This document shows positions 48,551 to 61,005 of a stretch of 64,000 nucleotides of DNA, in pieces. Position 1 is the stretch's first letter. Each line of letters opens with the position of its first letter. Origin of the DNA: Chalara sp. BL73. Its lineage: Eukaryota; Ascomycota; Leotiomycetes; Helotiales. A model generated the notes under the pieces. It saw only the letters and a program-made list of their open reading frames with translations. It did no database searches and had not been told where the DNA came from. A program made the position numbers and the translations under genes. The stretch spans positions 1,178,001 to 1,242,000 of the forward strand of contig CAKJVC010000017.1 in assembly GCA_918026815.1 (NCBI GenBank), read 5' to 3'.

Positions 48551-49459
48551 GGCAGGTAACAGTTAGGAGGTGGAGATTGTAAGCTTCTTACCGAAGCAGG
48601 AGAGAGAAAAGGTATTATATCTAGAGAAACTTAACCTATGAGGATGCAGCAGTATTGACCAGCACGTTGCAATAGACTAGAGTTTCGTTCAGAGGAGGGG
48701 CTTATATCACATGATGCCCCAGATCGTCCGACACGGAACTGTATTGAAGCCATCCTTGAATAATCACTTTCAGGATGCTCAGGCGGGGGAAAAGCTTGGG
48801 TGGAGCTCTCAGCATATCAGCCTTCCACATCCTACCGTCCCTCAATGCTGTGCTTTGCCGTGCGGCAAATAATACTTCATTGCACGGTGGGGATAGTGCC
48901 TTAGCATCCAGCAAAACCAGCATCCAAACTATGAAACCAGCTGATTAACAAAGACTCCCTGAATGAGCACAGAAGGATGGATTCTCGGACACAGCAATGT
49001 AGGTGGGCTGGTGTCTTGGCATACCAAGCCGCTAAATCCTTAACCTTATATGTAAGGTTATTTAAATGCATTCCATGGTAATATCCTCACCGTCTCACTG
49101 AGTCTCTATGTCACCGAAAATGCTTTGAAGATCAGAGACATTATGACTGGCCACAAGACCTGCATGGCTAAGATGAAAACCACTGTTTCACTGGGAAGCA
49201 GTACGAGGTCGTTCTACATATCATTTCCCAGAGAAGAAAAGAGGCGTCCAATCCCAGTATCACGGTTGGGGGCCATGCATATAACGTTCACTTGCGGCGC
49301 AGTACTTGATTGGCTGACTTCCGCCTATCCCACATCAGGAACTACCATGCCCTTCCTGTCGATGAGGTCTCGTGAAAGCATGATGAAATCAAAAGAACCA
49401 AACGTAACCTGATCACATCTATCAGACATCAAATCAAACTTCACGGTGTGTGGTCATTA
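48551..49459. other. Intergenic, HET relic flank
   Basis: 909 bp. ORFs at 48702-48923 (minus) and 49125-49412 (plus) are short and unrecognised. It may include decayed HET sequence and the promoter of the next gene. Confidence 0.5.
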
Positions 49460-52400
49460 ATGAGTTCCATACACAATCCAGTAGAGCCTGGCGACGCCAA
49501 GCTGAAGGTTGAGGATGATGCCGGCGACACTGGACATCTTAGGTGAAGCTACCTATGGCCGATTGAGGCTTCAAGGCGTACTAATGTACATACCTACAGC
49601 TCATATGACGAGTACAATTGGATGAAAGAGGTAGTCGGCAGTGCGCAACTAGAGTTAGTCCGTATTATATCGGGTTCTATACTGACATAAAGACCAGGCC
49701 GTTGTTGGACAGACTTTGATAATTCACCTTTGAAGTCCTTCGACTTTGGTTGTGACGGTTACACTGCGTCCATAAACTATGGTCACGAGCTGCTCCAGCT
49801 CACAGCTCCAGATACGCATTGCGGTCTTGTCTATGTTCGTGGCGCATTCAACAACAATTATGATGCAATTCTAGCCCGAGCCCAGAGGGAATTCGGAGGC
49901 AAATCTACATTCGGCTTGAAGCTCGTCACAACAGAAACCAATGACTATAAAGTTGGCCAGATACGTGAGCAAGGTTTCCTTAATTTTAGATGGCCGTACT
50001 CAGAGAGTGTACTCTATAATGACGATAGCAATGATGGCGTCTTCTCGAGGATGTCTTTTGTTAAGGATAATACCGTGTTCCAAATTATGCGACTCGAACC
50101 AGGGAGCCGTAAATCTGCCACTACGGACGAGAAAGAATATGCAGATGGGCAGACGAAACCAGGCGAGAAAGTCGAGAATCTTTCGCCCATAATGGAACGG
50201 CCATCTACAAGCCAAGGTCCTCCTGCTCCAGAGAAAGAACGCAAGGTGCAAATCAAGGTGGGCGGAACAATGCGGATAGGTTGCATGTGCCAAAACCGCT
50301 GGAGACCTGACCCCGCTCAATACATAGTTGAGAAAAGTGATCACTGTTTATCATGTACAAACCCTATATATGCAAAATCACTCAAAATCCAGCTTTTCAT
50401 CAACGGGGCAGAAATTCTAATGCCAACAACTCGCCTGGATGGCCCTGAACCCACAGCAGATATCGAGGCGTTATATGAGCGAGAAATGGTGCTCTATCCT
50501 GGGAAAGCATATATCGTAGTGGCAACTTTCTCACTACAGGATGAATCGTCAACAATCCTACTTCCAAGTGTCTCTCCCTCGACAGAATTAACTCGATATC
50601 TGGGACTCGACAAAAATTCATCATTCGCATCAGACTTATTATGGCTGGACCGCATCAAACTGGGTGTTGACAGCAACAGTTTTCTAGATCTTTGCACAAG
50701 CGCCGCTTGCTTAGAACAAATCCTCAGTGTTACCTCGGTGCCGATGAATACGTTACCCTCACCGAAAGTGGAAACAATTTCATCTACTGCCTCTTCTGTC
50801 CATAGTCTTGAGGTGCTTCCTCATACTACAGAGATATCGATAGAAGTTTCAAAGGCTCCTGATATGCAAGCACCAATTGTTGTTGAAAGTAGTCCAAGCT
50901 CAGCTCCAGCGAATGACGAATCGTCAAAACGTGAAAGCTCAGGGGCAGTAGAAGAGGATCAGATGTCACCACAGATCTCCCGTGAACATGTGCCTGTCAC
51001 AGGAATCGCGCTGCTGCGTGATATAATGTGTTATCAATATGTTGATGTACAATACTCATTGTAAGTTTTGAATTTCTGTGTAGCCAGCTATTCGCAGGGC
51101 TGTAATCTGACAACCACTTGATGCAATATGGTGTCTGACACAAAAACTTCACCTACCCATTCCTTCTTATTTCAGAGTGATTTGCTAAGCAATATTAGCT
51201 GGCAAGTCAGGTTTCTTGTCAAAGCTTATAATTTCCTGGCAGAAACTGCCACGGTCGTGAATGTGGAGAGGAGTTCCGGAGCCCCAGATCTTGAGAGAGA
51301 GCACTCCAGCCTGGAGGAAGCTGAAACCTTGATGCAGGTTCGAGAAACGTATCTGGGCAAAATCAAGAATCATATACACTGTGCTTTGAACTGGATCACT
51401 ACAGCTCGTATTCTCACTTATGATGTGGCATCGGCTGCAGTTGAACCTTACGGTCTTGGACCAAGAGCAAATTGTCACTGGCCGGGAGACATGATTCGTG
51501 ACAGTGATCGAACACTATATCCTTTCATCATCATTTGGTATGTGATGAAGCATTGCGCGGAAGCACTGCCACCGGAATTCTTCCCCTTGTTGCACACTAA
51601 CCTTGAGCGGCTCAGATCGCAATATAGTGGCCCTACAGATGTTGGGAAAGGCGAATATCCAACGAAATTGATATTTCTCATGTGGTATAGCTACGCTTGC
51701 CTAGGAGAGATCTATCAGCATCTCCCTGAGGAAATTCAGCACAATAATCCTGCGCCGCAGTCGGTGAAAAGAGAGATTAGAAACATAGCGAAAGCCTGGC
51801 AGAAGAAAGCAGAAAGCACAATGGCTAGTGTTCGAAAGAATACTACCGAGACTTACTCCGAACAAGAAGAAATGATAGACAGACTCGTCATTCTCGGTCC
51901 AGAACTCGGTTTTCCTTCTACTTGTGTGGCGCATACCCGAAGGAGAATATCCGAAAGACGCCAAACCACGGCACTCAACCCGGGTTATGTGAGGTTCCAT
52001 AAAGGAGTAGCCAGAGCTCCAATTACACCGCCTTGGGAGCTGAGCTGCCTCAATCATCATGCAAGGCTTGCACTCTGGAATGAGCCAGAAATGGATGAAC
52101 AGGACCTCAAAACAGCTCGATCAGACTCACTGCAATTTATGACGGCAACTTACACCTTCTTACCTAATTGGGACATCGGGTTCCCAAATATTGCTTCGCT
52201 CTGGTGGGATATTGATGCTGCTGCTATTATGTGTTCAACCTTTCTAGATATGCGGACTAAACCTGCTTCAGTGGATAAAGTCAGCGCAGAGGATGATGCA
52301 CCAAAGCCAGAATTCTCGCAAAAGCTCCAGCCTACAACACTTACCGAGACAGAAATGATGAGTGAAAAGGAAATGAAGTCGGTGGTGGAACCAAAGCCGA

Positions 52401-55054
52401 AGAAAGACTCTCCGGATGATACCATTGCTGATCTTCTCAGAAGACAGTTACAGAAGCAAGACATCATAATCAATTGTTTAAAAAAGGAAAACGACATGGT
52501 ACTTGAATATGACTGGATAAACTTCTCTCCTCCATATATCCTTCATCCTGATACATGTAAGTCAACTCTCCATTTTCTGTTTCCATATCTGCGAATGTGG
52601 GACCGCCTGACTTTGAATAGGGATCCAATCTTTGGATGATACACCTGAACTCTATCGCTCTGCTCAGACAAAAACAGTTCAATTACGGAATGGCATACTA
52701 CAATACTTTGATAGAAAGGTCAAATCTGAGGCAGGCACCACGCTAGAAAAGGATCTTCTTGCGCCGCCTGAGTGGGTAAGTAACTCTCATCAACGGCCGC
52801 CGATCTTTTTAGATAGGGTGCAAGCTCAGAACTATACCGATGGCCTATTTGCCTGATTCCCAAGTGCTGCAGATACGCTCAGGACACCTGTCCCTTCTGA
52901 ACCTCTATTGATCCCAGCGCTAATTGAGATAGACTGTGGGCAAAATCGCAGAGCAATTCGATTTGGATGAATTACTTCATCTCACTGTTATTGACATAGG
53001 TTTCCATTGGAATGGAAGGACTGAGATTACAATCACAGGCCGCCTTCATCACCAGGAGCTCATAGATGAAGACGGCAAGAATAATGAACCGCAGATATTC
53101 ACCTTCGACGGTGGCAACCATGAACCAAATGCGTTTGGACCAAGTCCAGAGTCCCTAACCTTGCGTCTCTGGACGACATATTTGGATGGCTACTTAGCAG
53201 AAGACCAGCCTGTACTAAAAGGAGATGCTTTACAGAGGAAATACGCCGGTTTAAGCTCCAAGTTCAAAGAATTGCTGAAAAATCCCAAAACCTTGAAGGA
53301 AGTGAAGGAGAAGCAGAGGAATTCTTTATTACACGTACTAAATGACAGTGTGAGTGACCCTCACGTCTCATTCAGAGAAAGCTTTGCCCTAACTCTGACT
53401 AGCTTTTGGACCGGGCTGTGAGATATCGCATCTTGTAAGTTGCCCCAGCGTGCAGTTAAATATTAAAGTTTCGCAGCTAATGATCCAAGTTTTCTCCAGA
53501 AATGCTCACCATCAGTTGTTAAAGCATTTATATACATGTGGCACGTACAAGCTATCGATACTTTTGATAACCATTTCCGAGATTCGTCTCATTTCTTTGA
53601 TGCTAGAAAAGAGGTATGGGTGACAAGCATCAGTCTTTCTTACTGGGGATTTAAGCAAGACACCAAGCGCCATGGCTTATTTCACGAACAGCGAGATAAG
53701 GCGCCGTTTCCACCAAAGAAGGTCCTGCTCCAGAAAAAAGTTAAGCAACGTTGGTGGAGGCAAGAGCATAATCAAGTGGAGCCAACCAATGAGATTGAGG
53801 AAGGCTCTTCATCTTTAGTCATTTCAGGTGATGTCTCGGGGAATTGGTGGACCTGTTCTATTATTTCTCCTGTGCTATCAGAAACTACTATGATGGATAG
53901 GATTGATCCAATCATGATAAATTTAGAATGCTTTGTTCACCAACCATCAACTGGGCGATGCTTGATTTTCCTCGCATTCCTCGGCATCATATGCGAGAGT
54001 CTGTCGAAAGAGTATGATGCGATTCTTGATGAAATGAATCGCGCTATTAAACTGGGCGTGAGTATACAATCCTCTAACTATTGGTGAAATTCACTAAAGA
54101 ACGTATAGCGTCAAGTTCTCAAGAGAGGACTCGATTGGGAACATGAAGAAGAAGCTATTCAACGACTGAAATCCATGTTATGGGCATTAGAAGCATTAAG
54201 AATTTTCGATGACAGATTATCGGATTCTTTAGACAAAGTCCGAGAAGCGAAAGAGAGCATGAGAAAGTACATCATCCAGGTGCCTCATTCGAAAATCAGA
54301 GATCCTTTCCTCGGTCACTAACCTCCAACAGGGTCCAGGGCGGCGACACCAGGAACTAGAACACCAATGTCAGATCCGTCTTGAAGATTTCGATAAACAA
54401 TATGGCAATCTGGTTTCAGTACATGTCAAGATTGAACAAAAGATTGTGCAAATATCCCGATTTAGGGAAGGGGTAGGCCAAATATTTTGGACCCGCAACT
54501 GTGCCAAAACTGACTCATAAATACTTAGATTTCTGCCGTCTCTAGCCTCGAAGATACGCACACCGCACTCAAACAGAATGACACGATACGTATTCTGACA
54601 TATATAACTATCGCTTATTTGCCTGTTTCTTTCGTTGCTGTAAGTCTTATCTCAATATCTAAACATGCAGCCAGTTAATGGGAGAAAGGCCCTCTGGTCG
54701 GTAGATCTTGTTTCGGAGAATCTTGGCGGTAGTGTATTTGGAGGACTGCTTGCTACCTTCTTAATCGCAACTTTTGCTCTGGCGAAGAGCCTTGCTTCGA
54801 TCATGAATGCTTGGGAGAAGTCTGTCCAGAAGATCGCAAAGATTATCGACAGAACCAAGGCAAGTGGAGATTGGGGCGTTGATTACTCTTCAGACGACGA
54901 AGATCTGAGCAGGAAAAGCAAAATTAAAGCTGTGCCCGGATTATCTCCAACATGGCCGATGATGCATCGTCGACGACGCAGAGCAATGCAGGGTCAGAGG
55001 AAGGGCTCTGTCAGTACGAGCGAGAAAGTCAACGGGATGTTGCTTGGAGATTGA
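49460..55054 (+). CDS. Very large divergent CorA-like membrane protein
   Basis: Model: 49460-49542, 49600-49653, 49693-51060, 51178-52556, 52621-52775, 52933-53349, 53403-53434, 53490-54057, 54109-54279, 54332-54472, 54529-54639, then a last exon to 55054. About 1600 residues. The N-terminal half (GCDGYTASINYGHELLQLTA; a Cys-rich CMCQNRW...CLSC segment; a long helical region) is unfamiliar. The C-terminal half has DELLHLTVIDIGFHWNGR, SVVKAFIYMWHVQAID, a helix-rich stalk and a CorA-like membrane pair beginning TYITIAYLPVSFVA, then FGGLLATFLIATFALA. The classical GMN turn is not seen. It probably sits in a membrane with a large cytosolic N-terminus; transport activity is unproven. Uncertain points are the start, the 53434/53490 junction and the intron after 54639. 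Confidence 0.72.
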
Positions 55055-55287
55055 GCCAAAGGAAGGAAAATGGAGATGATATAAGTGTGTTCGTAATTTC
55101 TCGAAAAATGTATTCCTTGCACACATATCTAATGACCCAGAGGTATAGTCCAGGCAAGAAAACCAATCTCTTTGCATAAGATCAGGCAACTTTTTGTCAT
55201 CCATTTCATATACCATCCACCCCACTATCCCCTCTTCCTATTAACCAGCTGCAGAGCAGAGATCACCCTGTTCTCATTCTCGTCACC

Positions 55288-55647
55288 TTACATCTTCCTC
55301 TGCGTCAAAAACCCAGTTGACGCCGCGGTGTGGCAATCTCCAGTCCCAGTTCCACTCCCGCACGGCACCGGCATCGTGGCGTTCCAGCCTGTGAACGTGG
55401 CGCTGGACGATGCGCCGACGGTGGGCTCAGTGGGCTCAGCAGGCTCGGTGGGCTCAGCAGGCGCAGCAGTTGTTAGCGGCGGTAAGGAATCGGGAGTTTC
55501 TGCGTTCGGTGGTTAGCGGTTACGCGGGGGAGGGAGGAAAGCAAAGAACGACATACCTTGCCGCCCAGCCAGCTTGCCTTCCACGGCTGATGATGCCGCT
55601 CCGGTGAGCAGGATCGCGGTGGTAATGACGAAGATTGGGAAACGCAT
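55288..55647 (-). CDS. Small secreted protein with Pro/Glu/Thr repeats
   Basis: Exons 55647-55557 and 55499-55288, 100 residues. The N-terminus MRFPIFVITTAILLTGAASS is a clear signal peptide with likely cleavage after residue 20 or so. Exon 2 encodes PAEPTEPAEPTEP, a short tandem repeat, then a Thr/Gly-rich tail with two Cys (CGSGTGTGDC). I do not recognise a family; secreted effector or wall protein are both open. The 57-nt intron starts gtatgt and ends gcag, and joins RQ to ETPDS in frame. A late GTAAGG could add another exon and change the last residues. The gene is antisense to, and 233 bp from, the CorA-like gene end. Confidence 0.65.
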
Positions 55648-57206
55648 GTTGGGGGGCGAGTTTCGACTTTTCCGAAAATGCTATCTAAGAAGGAGAGAAG
55701 GATCGCGGGAAGCCGAAAAGTTTCGGGATGAAAAATGAGTGACTGAGCGCGAGGGCTTATATGTGAAAAGGAGGGTAATGGTTCAAAGCTGAAGAATTCG
55801 GTTTCCGTCCACGCGAAGCGCACTTTCTTTATATCTTCCACCGCTCCAATCCTTAATTTCCAAATACCTGGAGGAGGGGAATGGAAAACGCGGGATCCCA
55901 TTCCCCCTCTCCTTTCTTTCTTTCTTCCTGCTTTCCCCCAACGGCCCACGCCGTTGAGGAGCGCCGGCCAATTGTTCACCCTCGCATTTCCCTCGAGACA
56001 TATGAGGTAAAGGGCTTGCAGCACCGTATGGCGAGATGGGCCCGGGTGAGGCTTCGGACGTACCTTGGTGATGAGGAATGCGGAGGCTGAGTTAGGTGTT
56101 TCGTATGGGCTGGGTGGAATGCAGACAGAAGGAGAATTCTCCGATGGAGAGATACGCGATGGCGTTTGGGCATCCTCTTCTTGAATCGCTGTGAGAGTCG
56201 GCCCGATGGAAGGGTATGGCCGTTTCTCTGGCGTCTAAAATGTTGGTTTTTCTTTGGCTTTAATTTCTAGAAGGATTGTTTTGATGCGTGAAGGGGCGTC
56301 GCGACTGTTGTACCGAGTCATTCCGTGGACACAACGTATTCTAATGTTATTTGGGTTCTCCAACATGTTTGTTTCTACCTCTATTCTTGACTGCTATTAA
56401 GCTTCGAGGAAAGGTGTACTGATATTGCAAAGGGCTTTAATAAGATTTTTGTGCGTTTTGTATTTCATATTTTGACAACTAAACCATCCTGTCAGTCAGG
56501 AATATGCACGCACATGAGTGGTGAAGCCATTTCTCGGACCACCCACATATTTCTTCTGCTACATGACATCCAAAAATGAAATATATACTTGGCTAGGTAC
56601 TGATCATGTAATGTTACGCCGCAAACTGTTCAAATCATAAGAGAAACCACAACGGGGCAGGTCACAACACCGTGTGCTTAGTAATTAAATAAAACTTTAT
56701 GCCCAGTTATTAAATCGGAAGCTTGATGTCTAAGGTCTACCTAGGAAATAGGATATTCCTGTAGATCTCAAAGCGTCCACCGTCCAAAAGCAGAGCAGCC
56801 GTGTAACTCTTGCTCATATATCGGGGGCAGATGGCCGGAGATTTGAAATGCGATTGATCAATGCCTCAATCAGCATGTGCGCTACTAGATAAAGTAGCAA
56901 ATTAACGTATAGACAAATAGCTGGCGAAGAATGGAAGAGGGTTGAAAGACAATAAATGTAGAAGGCACAGAAATCTAGGGAAAGCCTCCCGCCTCCGCCC
57001 TGAGCGAGCGGTATTGCTGAGAATGATACCTTGGAAGCGCCAGAGGAAAGGAGTACACGATGGGATTAGGAATAATAAGGATGATTGTACAGGATGTAAT
57101 AGAGAAACCGGATCTCGAAAAACGAGAAAAACGTTTCAACCATACTTAATATACATGTCTGCTTCTGCTTTGACGTCACGATGATACATATAAGCCACAA
57201 TCCTTT
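55648..57206. other. Intergenic, 1.6 kb
   Basis: It holds the small secreted protein's promoter (C/T- and G/A-rich, 55650-56200) and an AT-rich stretch (56200-56950) before the 3' end of the synthetase gene. No RNA gene or mobile element was seen. Confidence 0.5.
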
Positions 57207-58853
57207 TCATATTCGTAATATCTGTAATAACATGAGTTTCCTTTTCAAAGTCTGTGCTCCAAAGTCTTGTTTGGACTGCTTGCTAGATGCTGAAATATCA
57301 GTTCTCTCTTCGTCTATGTGTGTTTCATCCTCTAATACCTCCTCGGCGAATATCTCACGTAAGGAAGTCAATCCATCCCTCAACTTCTTGGAGCTATGTT
57401 GGGTTTCGAGGAAGGCCTTTGCCTCGGGTGAGACGCCGTTGAAGTCGCAGCTCACAGATTGTTCTGTTGCATTACGTTCTCCAATAGTCAACACAACACT
57501 GTAACGCTTTGATATCGCGTCTCGCTTCTTTTTCCCAAGAGATATGGGTCTGTCGTCAACGTCTACAACAATAGGAATGCCGGTTGTGAGTGGCCCCGCG
57601 TTGACACCGAGGGTATTTTGTACATGGCGTGCGAATTTCATCACCTCCGGCTTGTCATTCACGGTAAGTATGACGACCTGACGTGGGCTTAACCAAAATG
57701 GCCACTTGCCATTGTGATGTTCTATCAAGAGCGCCATTAGCCGTTCCACAGATCCCAGCACGGCTCTGTGAATTACCACAGGCGTCACCGGTCCTTGCTC
57801 CTCAAGGAGTCTAGGGTCTGTTGGAGATATTCCTTTCTGTTCAAATGCGGCCGCGGGTGCTTGGTATTGCAGCTCGAATCGCTTTGGCAATTGAAAATCG
57901 AGCTGGATGGTGGATGTCTGGTGCTCCTTCCCACCTGTGTCCCTCAGAATAATATCTATCTTGGGTCCGTAGAAAGCGCCGTCTCCCTCATTTATTGTCC
58001 ACGTCTCACCGCTCGCGTCGAGTGCCGCCTTCAAGGCATTTTCTGCATTATCCCATTCCTCTAATGTTCCAATATAATTGTCCTGTGGCCGGGTCGACAG
58101 TGCTAGCCGATAGGGCCCTAACTGCAGAGTTTTGTAGGTCTCTCTGACGAATTCTAAGGATTTAGATATCTCTTCACTGATCTGCGAGGGCCGACAAAAG
58201 ATATGGCCGTCGTCTTGGTGGAACTTTCTCAGTCGTGTTAGCCCGCTTAATGCTCCTGATATCTCGTTTCGGTGCAATGGGCTGAAGTCCGCATATCGTA
58301 TGGGCAGATCGCGGTAGCTTCTCTGCTTTGAAGCAAATAGCAAGCAATGCCCTGGACAATTCATCGGCTTCAATCCATACTCCTCATCTTCCCCGATTTG
58401 CTTGCCTACTGTTTTCCCTTCCGCTCCCCGCCCGGTCACGGCGTACATATCTTCTGCATAATTCTCCCAATGCCCCGACTTCTCCCATAATGACTTTTTA
58501 TATATTGTAGGTGTGATGACTTCTTGAAATCCGTATTTTTCGTACTTCTGGCGCAGGAAATTGGTGAGGGTGTTGAAAATTCGTGTGCCATTGGGAAGAA
58601 AGAGCGGCGAGCCTGGGCTATAAGGAGAGGTGGTGAATAACTCTTGTTCAATCGCTAGCTGGCGGTGATCAGCCGGCGGTATTGGAGGGTCGGTAGTAGA
58701 TTCTCCTGGAGCATCACAGGATGAGCAGTATGGGCTATAGGTAAAGAAAGGGACTGTTTTTCTTCTGACGAGCCCTCTGCCGCTGTGTCTCCTCGCTGCA
58801 TGTGATAAACTAGACGACTGTTGTAATATTCGTAGAGTTCTCAAAGAGCGCAT
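57207..58853 (-). CDS. MST1: Mitochondrial threonyl-tRNA synthetase
   Basis: Single exon, 548 residues, complete from ATG to stop. The Ser/Arg-rich N-terminus (1-35, RRHSGRGLVRRK) has the character of a mitochondrial targeting signal, and the TGS/editing domains of cytosolic ThrRS are absent, as in Mst1. Class II core: SPGSPLFLPNGTRI, then MNCPGHCLLF, motif 2 RNEISGALSGLTRLRKF with QDDGHIF, GDGAFYGPKIDI, and motif 3 HRAVLGSVERLMALLIEH. The C-terminal anticodon-binding domain (about 430-545) includes VVDVDDRPISLGKKKRDA. It charges tRNA-Thr in mitochondria. The ATG is the first in frame. The gene is divergent from the next, 345 bp away. Confidence 0.94.
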   Translation of the reverse strand: MRSLRTLRILQQSSSLSHAARRHSGRGLVRRKTVPFFTYSPYCSSCDAPGESTTDPPIPPADHRQLAIEQELFTTSPYSPGSPLFLPNGTRIFNTLTNFLRQKYEKYGFQEVITPTIYKKSLWEKSGHWENYAEDMYAVTGRGAEGKTVGKQIGEDEEYGLKPMNCPGHCLLFASKQRSYRDLPIRYADFSPLHRNEISGALSGLTRLRKFHQDDGHIFCRPSQISEEISKSLEFVRETYKTLQLGPYRLALSTRPQDNYIGTLEEWDNAENALKAALDASGETWTINEGDGAFYGPKIDIILRDTGGKEHQTSTIQLDFQLPKRFELQYQAPAAAFEQKGISPTDPRLLEEQGPVTPVVIHRAVLGSVERLMALLIEHHNGKWPFWLSPRQVVILTVNDKPEVMKFARHVQNTLGVNAGPLTTGIPIVVDVDDRPISLGKKKRDAISKRYSVVLTIGERNATEQSVSCDFNGVSPEAKAFLETQHSSKKLRDGLTSLREIFAEEVLEDETHIDEERTDISASSKQSKQDFGAQTLKRKLMLLQILRI

Positions 58854-59198
58854 TATGTCAGGTGCGGTGTCCTCCTCAGAACAGGTCGTGATACACTCTA
58901 GTCGAGGTCCCGCGACTGCAGCTCGTAGAAAATGATCCCTGCAACGTTCGGAACGCGACCGCAGGTGACAACAACGTCACTGATAATCCAATCATCAGGT
59001 ATTTTCATATACCACATCACGTCAAGTCACATCACGTTACGGTATTTATTAGATTATTTTCGCATCGCTTCTTTCCATTTCCTTTTACTTGTTCCTTCTC
59101 CTCTCCAGTTTCCATATATGCTTCTCTTCCTAGATTCTTCCTAAAAACCAAGTACCTACACCCCTCGCTGTTGATTTACTGTACGTATCTCGTATATC
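58854..59198. promoter_or_regulatory. Divergent promoter region
   Basis: 345 bp between the divergent synthetase and membrane-protein genes. The right half is C/T-rich. No gene was seen. Confidence 0.55.
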
Positions 59199-61005
59199 AT
59201 GCCTCCAGGCAAACAGAAGCTACAGCTGGGCGACTCCTGGGTGGTTGAAGGAGATGATAGTTCGGAATATTCACCAGGAGAGGCTCAAGAGAAATATAGA
59301 CGAAGAATTACCCCTCCTCGCAAGGTTAAAGACACTACGAGAGTAGCAAGATCTCCGGAGCCCGAGTTTGTTATGCCACCATTAGACGCGGATACTCTAG
59401 AGGCCTCATGGGCGGAATCATCCAGCAGAGGCACAAGGATACATAGAGGAGAACGTACAACAGCGATAGAGCCTCGCAGAAGGAGCTCGAGGCAGCAGGA
59501 ATCAAATGATAGTCCAGAGAAGAGAGTCCGGAGGCGAGCTGGCACAAACAAAGATTCAAATGCACCCATGCCACGAATAGCAAAAGAATCAAGCCATTTG
59601 GAGGATATTGTGGAAGCAGTTCTCGACCACAGCGGTAGCATGTTGAAACACCTCACCGATGTTCTGGGTAGCGCCTTGCGAATCCTCAAAACCCCAATAT
59701 CCTACCTCTTGGCGATATATTTATTATTTGGTTTAGGTGTTGTCCTCAGGAACCTCGTTACAAATTCCGTATATGCATCCCTGTCACCAGTCTGCCGAAT
59801 TCCAGGAGCGAGTCTCCTGAACCTCCCGTTTTGTCCTGCATATAGGGTTGATAACAGCCATGGATCCCCACCACCGGTTGAGTTTGACCAGCTCATGGAT
59901 GTGCAAGCCAAATTTGAAGAAGTTTTAGAAGAGTCCGCTGGCAACACAGCTCTGCCGATGGATATGAAGCGCGGCGAGTCCTCCATCCGTGATCTTCGGC
60001 AGCTTGTTCGATATAGTCAATTACATTCCAAGTAAGGAACTCTATCGTTTTGTTGTTTCCTGTTTTTGTAATTACTTTGCGCGAGCAATTTTCGTTTCTC
60101 GATTAATGGATATACATACGTCGAGTATGATACATTTCAAGCGAAACTATATGTTTGAGTGGAGAATAGCCTTTCCTATGCAAAACATAATAGATCCGCT
60201 TAAACGAAAATTTACTAACCTATTCAACAGAAACGAGCTCGTCCTCGAATTTGATGGCTTTATTGAGACGGCGAGAATAGTTTCATACGATCTTCAAAAG
60301 TTCAATAGCCATGTTGGCCGCGCCGTCGATAGCGTTATCTCCACTACGCGTTGGACGGCTCGTGTTCTAGACGGTATCCATGAGCGTGATGCTTCTCGTG
60401 GCGTAATCAACGCATTCGTCAACGACAAATTACTGGCACCCTTTCAGGCAGTAAAATTTACGGAAAGCATTCTATTGGAGCAGTATATACAGCATACCCG
60501 TCTTGTGGAGGAAGAGCTCTTTAAGCTTATTAGTGAGGCCCAGGCTTTACTTCACGTTCTCACCAATTTAGATGATCGGTTGGATGTGATTCACAGCATT
60601 TCGACTCGAGATGGCATGCATACTAGCGCCATTAAAGATGAGGTATTGTCACAACTCTGGTCACTAGTAGGTGGCAATCAGAGAAAATTGAAGAACATGG
60701 ACCGCCAGCTCGCGCTTTTGAAGCAGGTTGGAGTATATCGGAAAAGTGCGGTAGCACATGTATCAGGCACGATCTTGAAACTTCAAGAGATAGGGGCTGG
60801 TCTAGAAGATTTGCGCGAACGAGTCGGGGCGCCAGAGCTTTTAAGGGATAGGACAAGCATTCCGCTCTCGGTCCATATGGAGAATATTCAACTCGGTATT
60901 GAGAGATTAGAGGAAAGGAGGCTCAACTCAAGGAAAGTGGAGAACGAACAGGTCCGGAAGACGTTGGAGCGGGGGAAGTTGGAGGGCTCACTTATCGATG
61001 CCTGA
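59199..61005 (+). CDS. Uncharacterised single-pass membrane protein with coiled C-terminus
   Basis: Exons 59199-60031 and 60231-61005, 535 residues; the 199-nt intron ends caacag and restores HSK-NELVLEF. Residues 1-130 are basic, Ser/Pro-rich and probably disordered (KRVRRRAG, RRRSSR). A hydrophobic segment, SYLLAIYLLFGLGVVL (168-183), is the only clear membrane span. A short loop with two Cys (CRIPGASLLNLPFC, 198-211) follows. The rest is long helical, coiled-coil-like (AQALLHVLTNLDDRLD, LERRRL-type repeats). A basic tail, one span and a long coil suit an inner nuclear envelope or ER protein, but this is inference. No family was recognised. The start is the first ATG. Confidence 0.78.

Noticed and set aside
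49125..49412. 95-codon ORF before the second CorA-like gene
   Set aside because: No recognisable content and no splice link to the main gene in frame. It is probably upstream sequence.
55473..56024. 183-codon minus-strand ORF
   Set aside because: It covers the promoter of the small secreted protein and overlaps its signal exon in another frame. Low-complexity Pro/Ser/Arg content.
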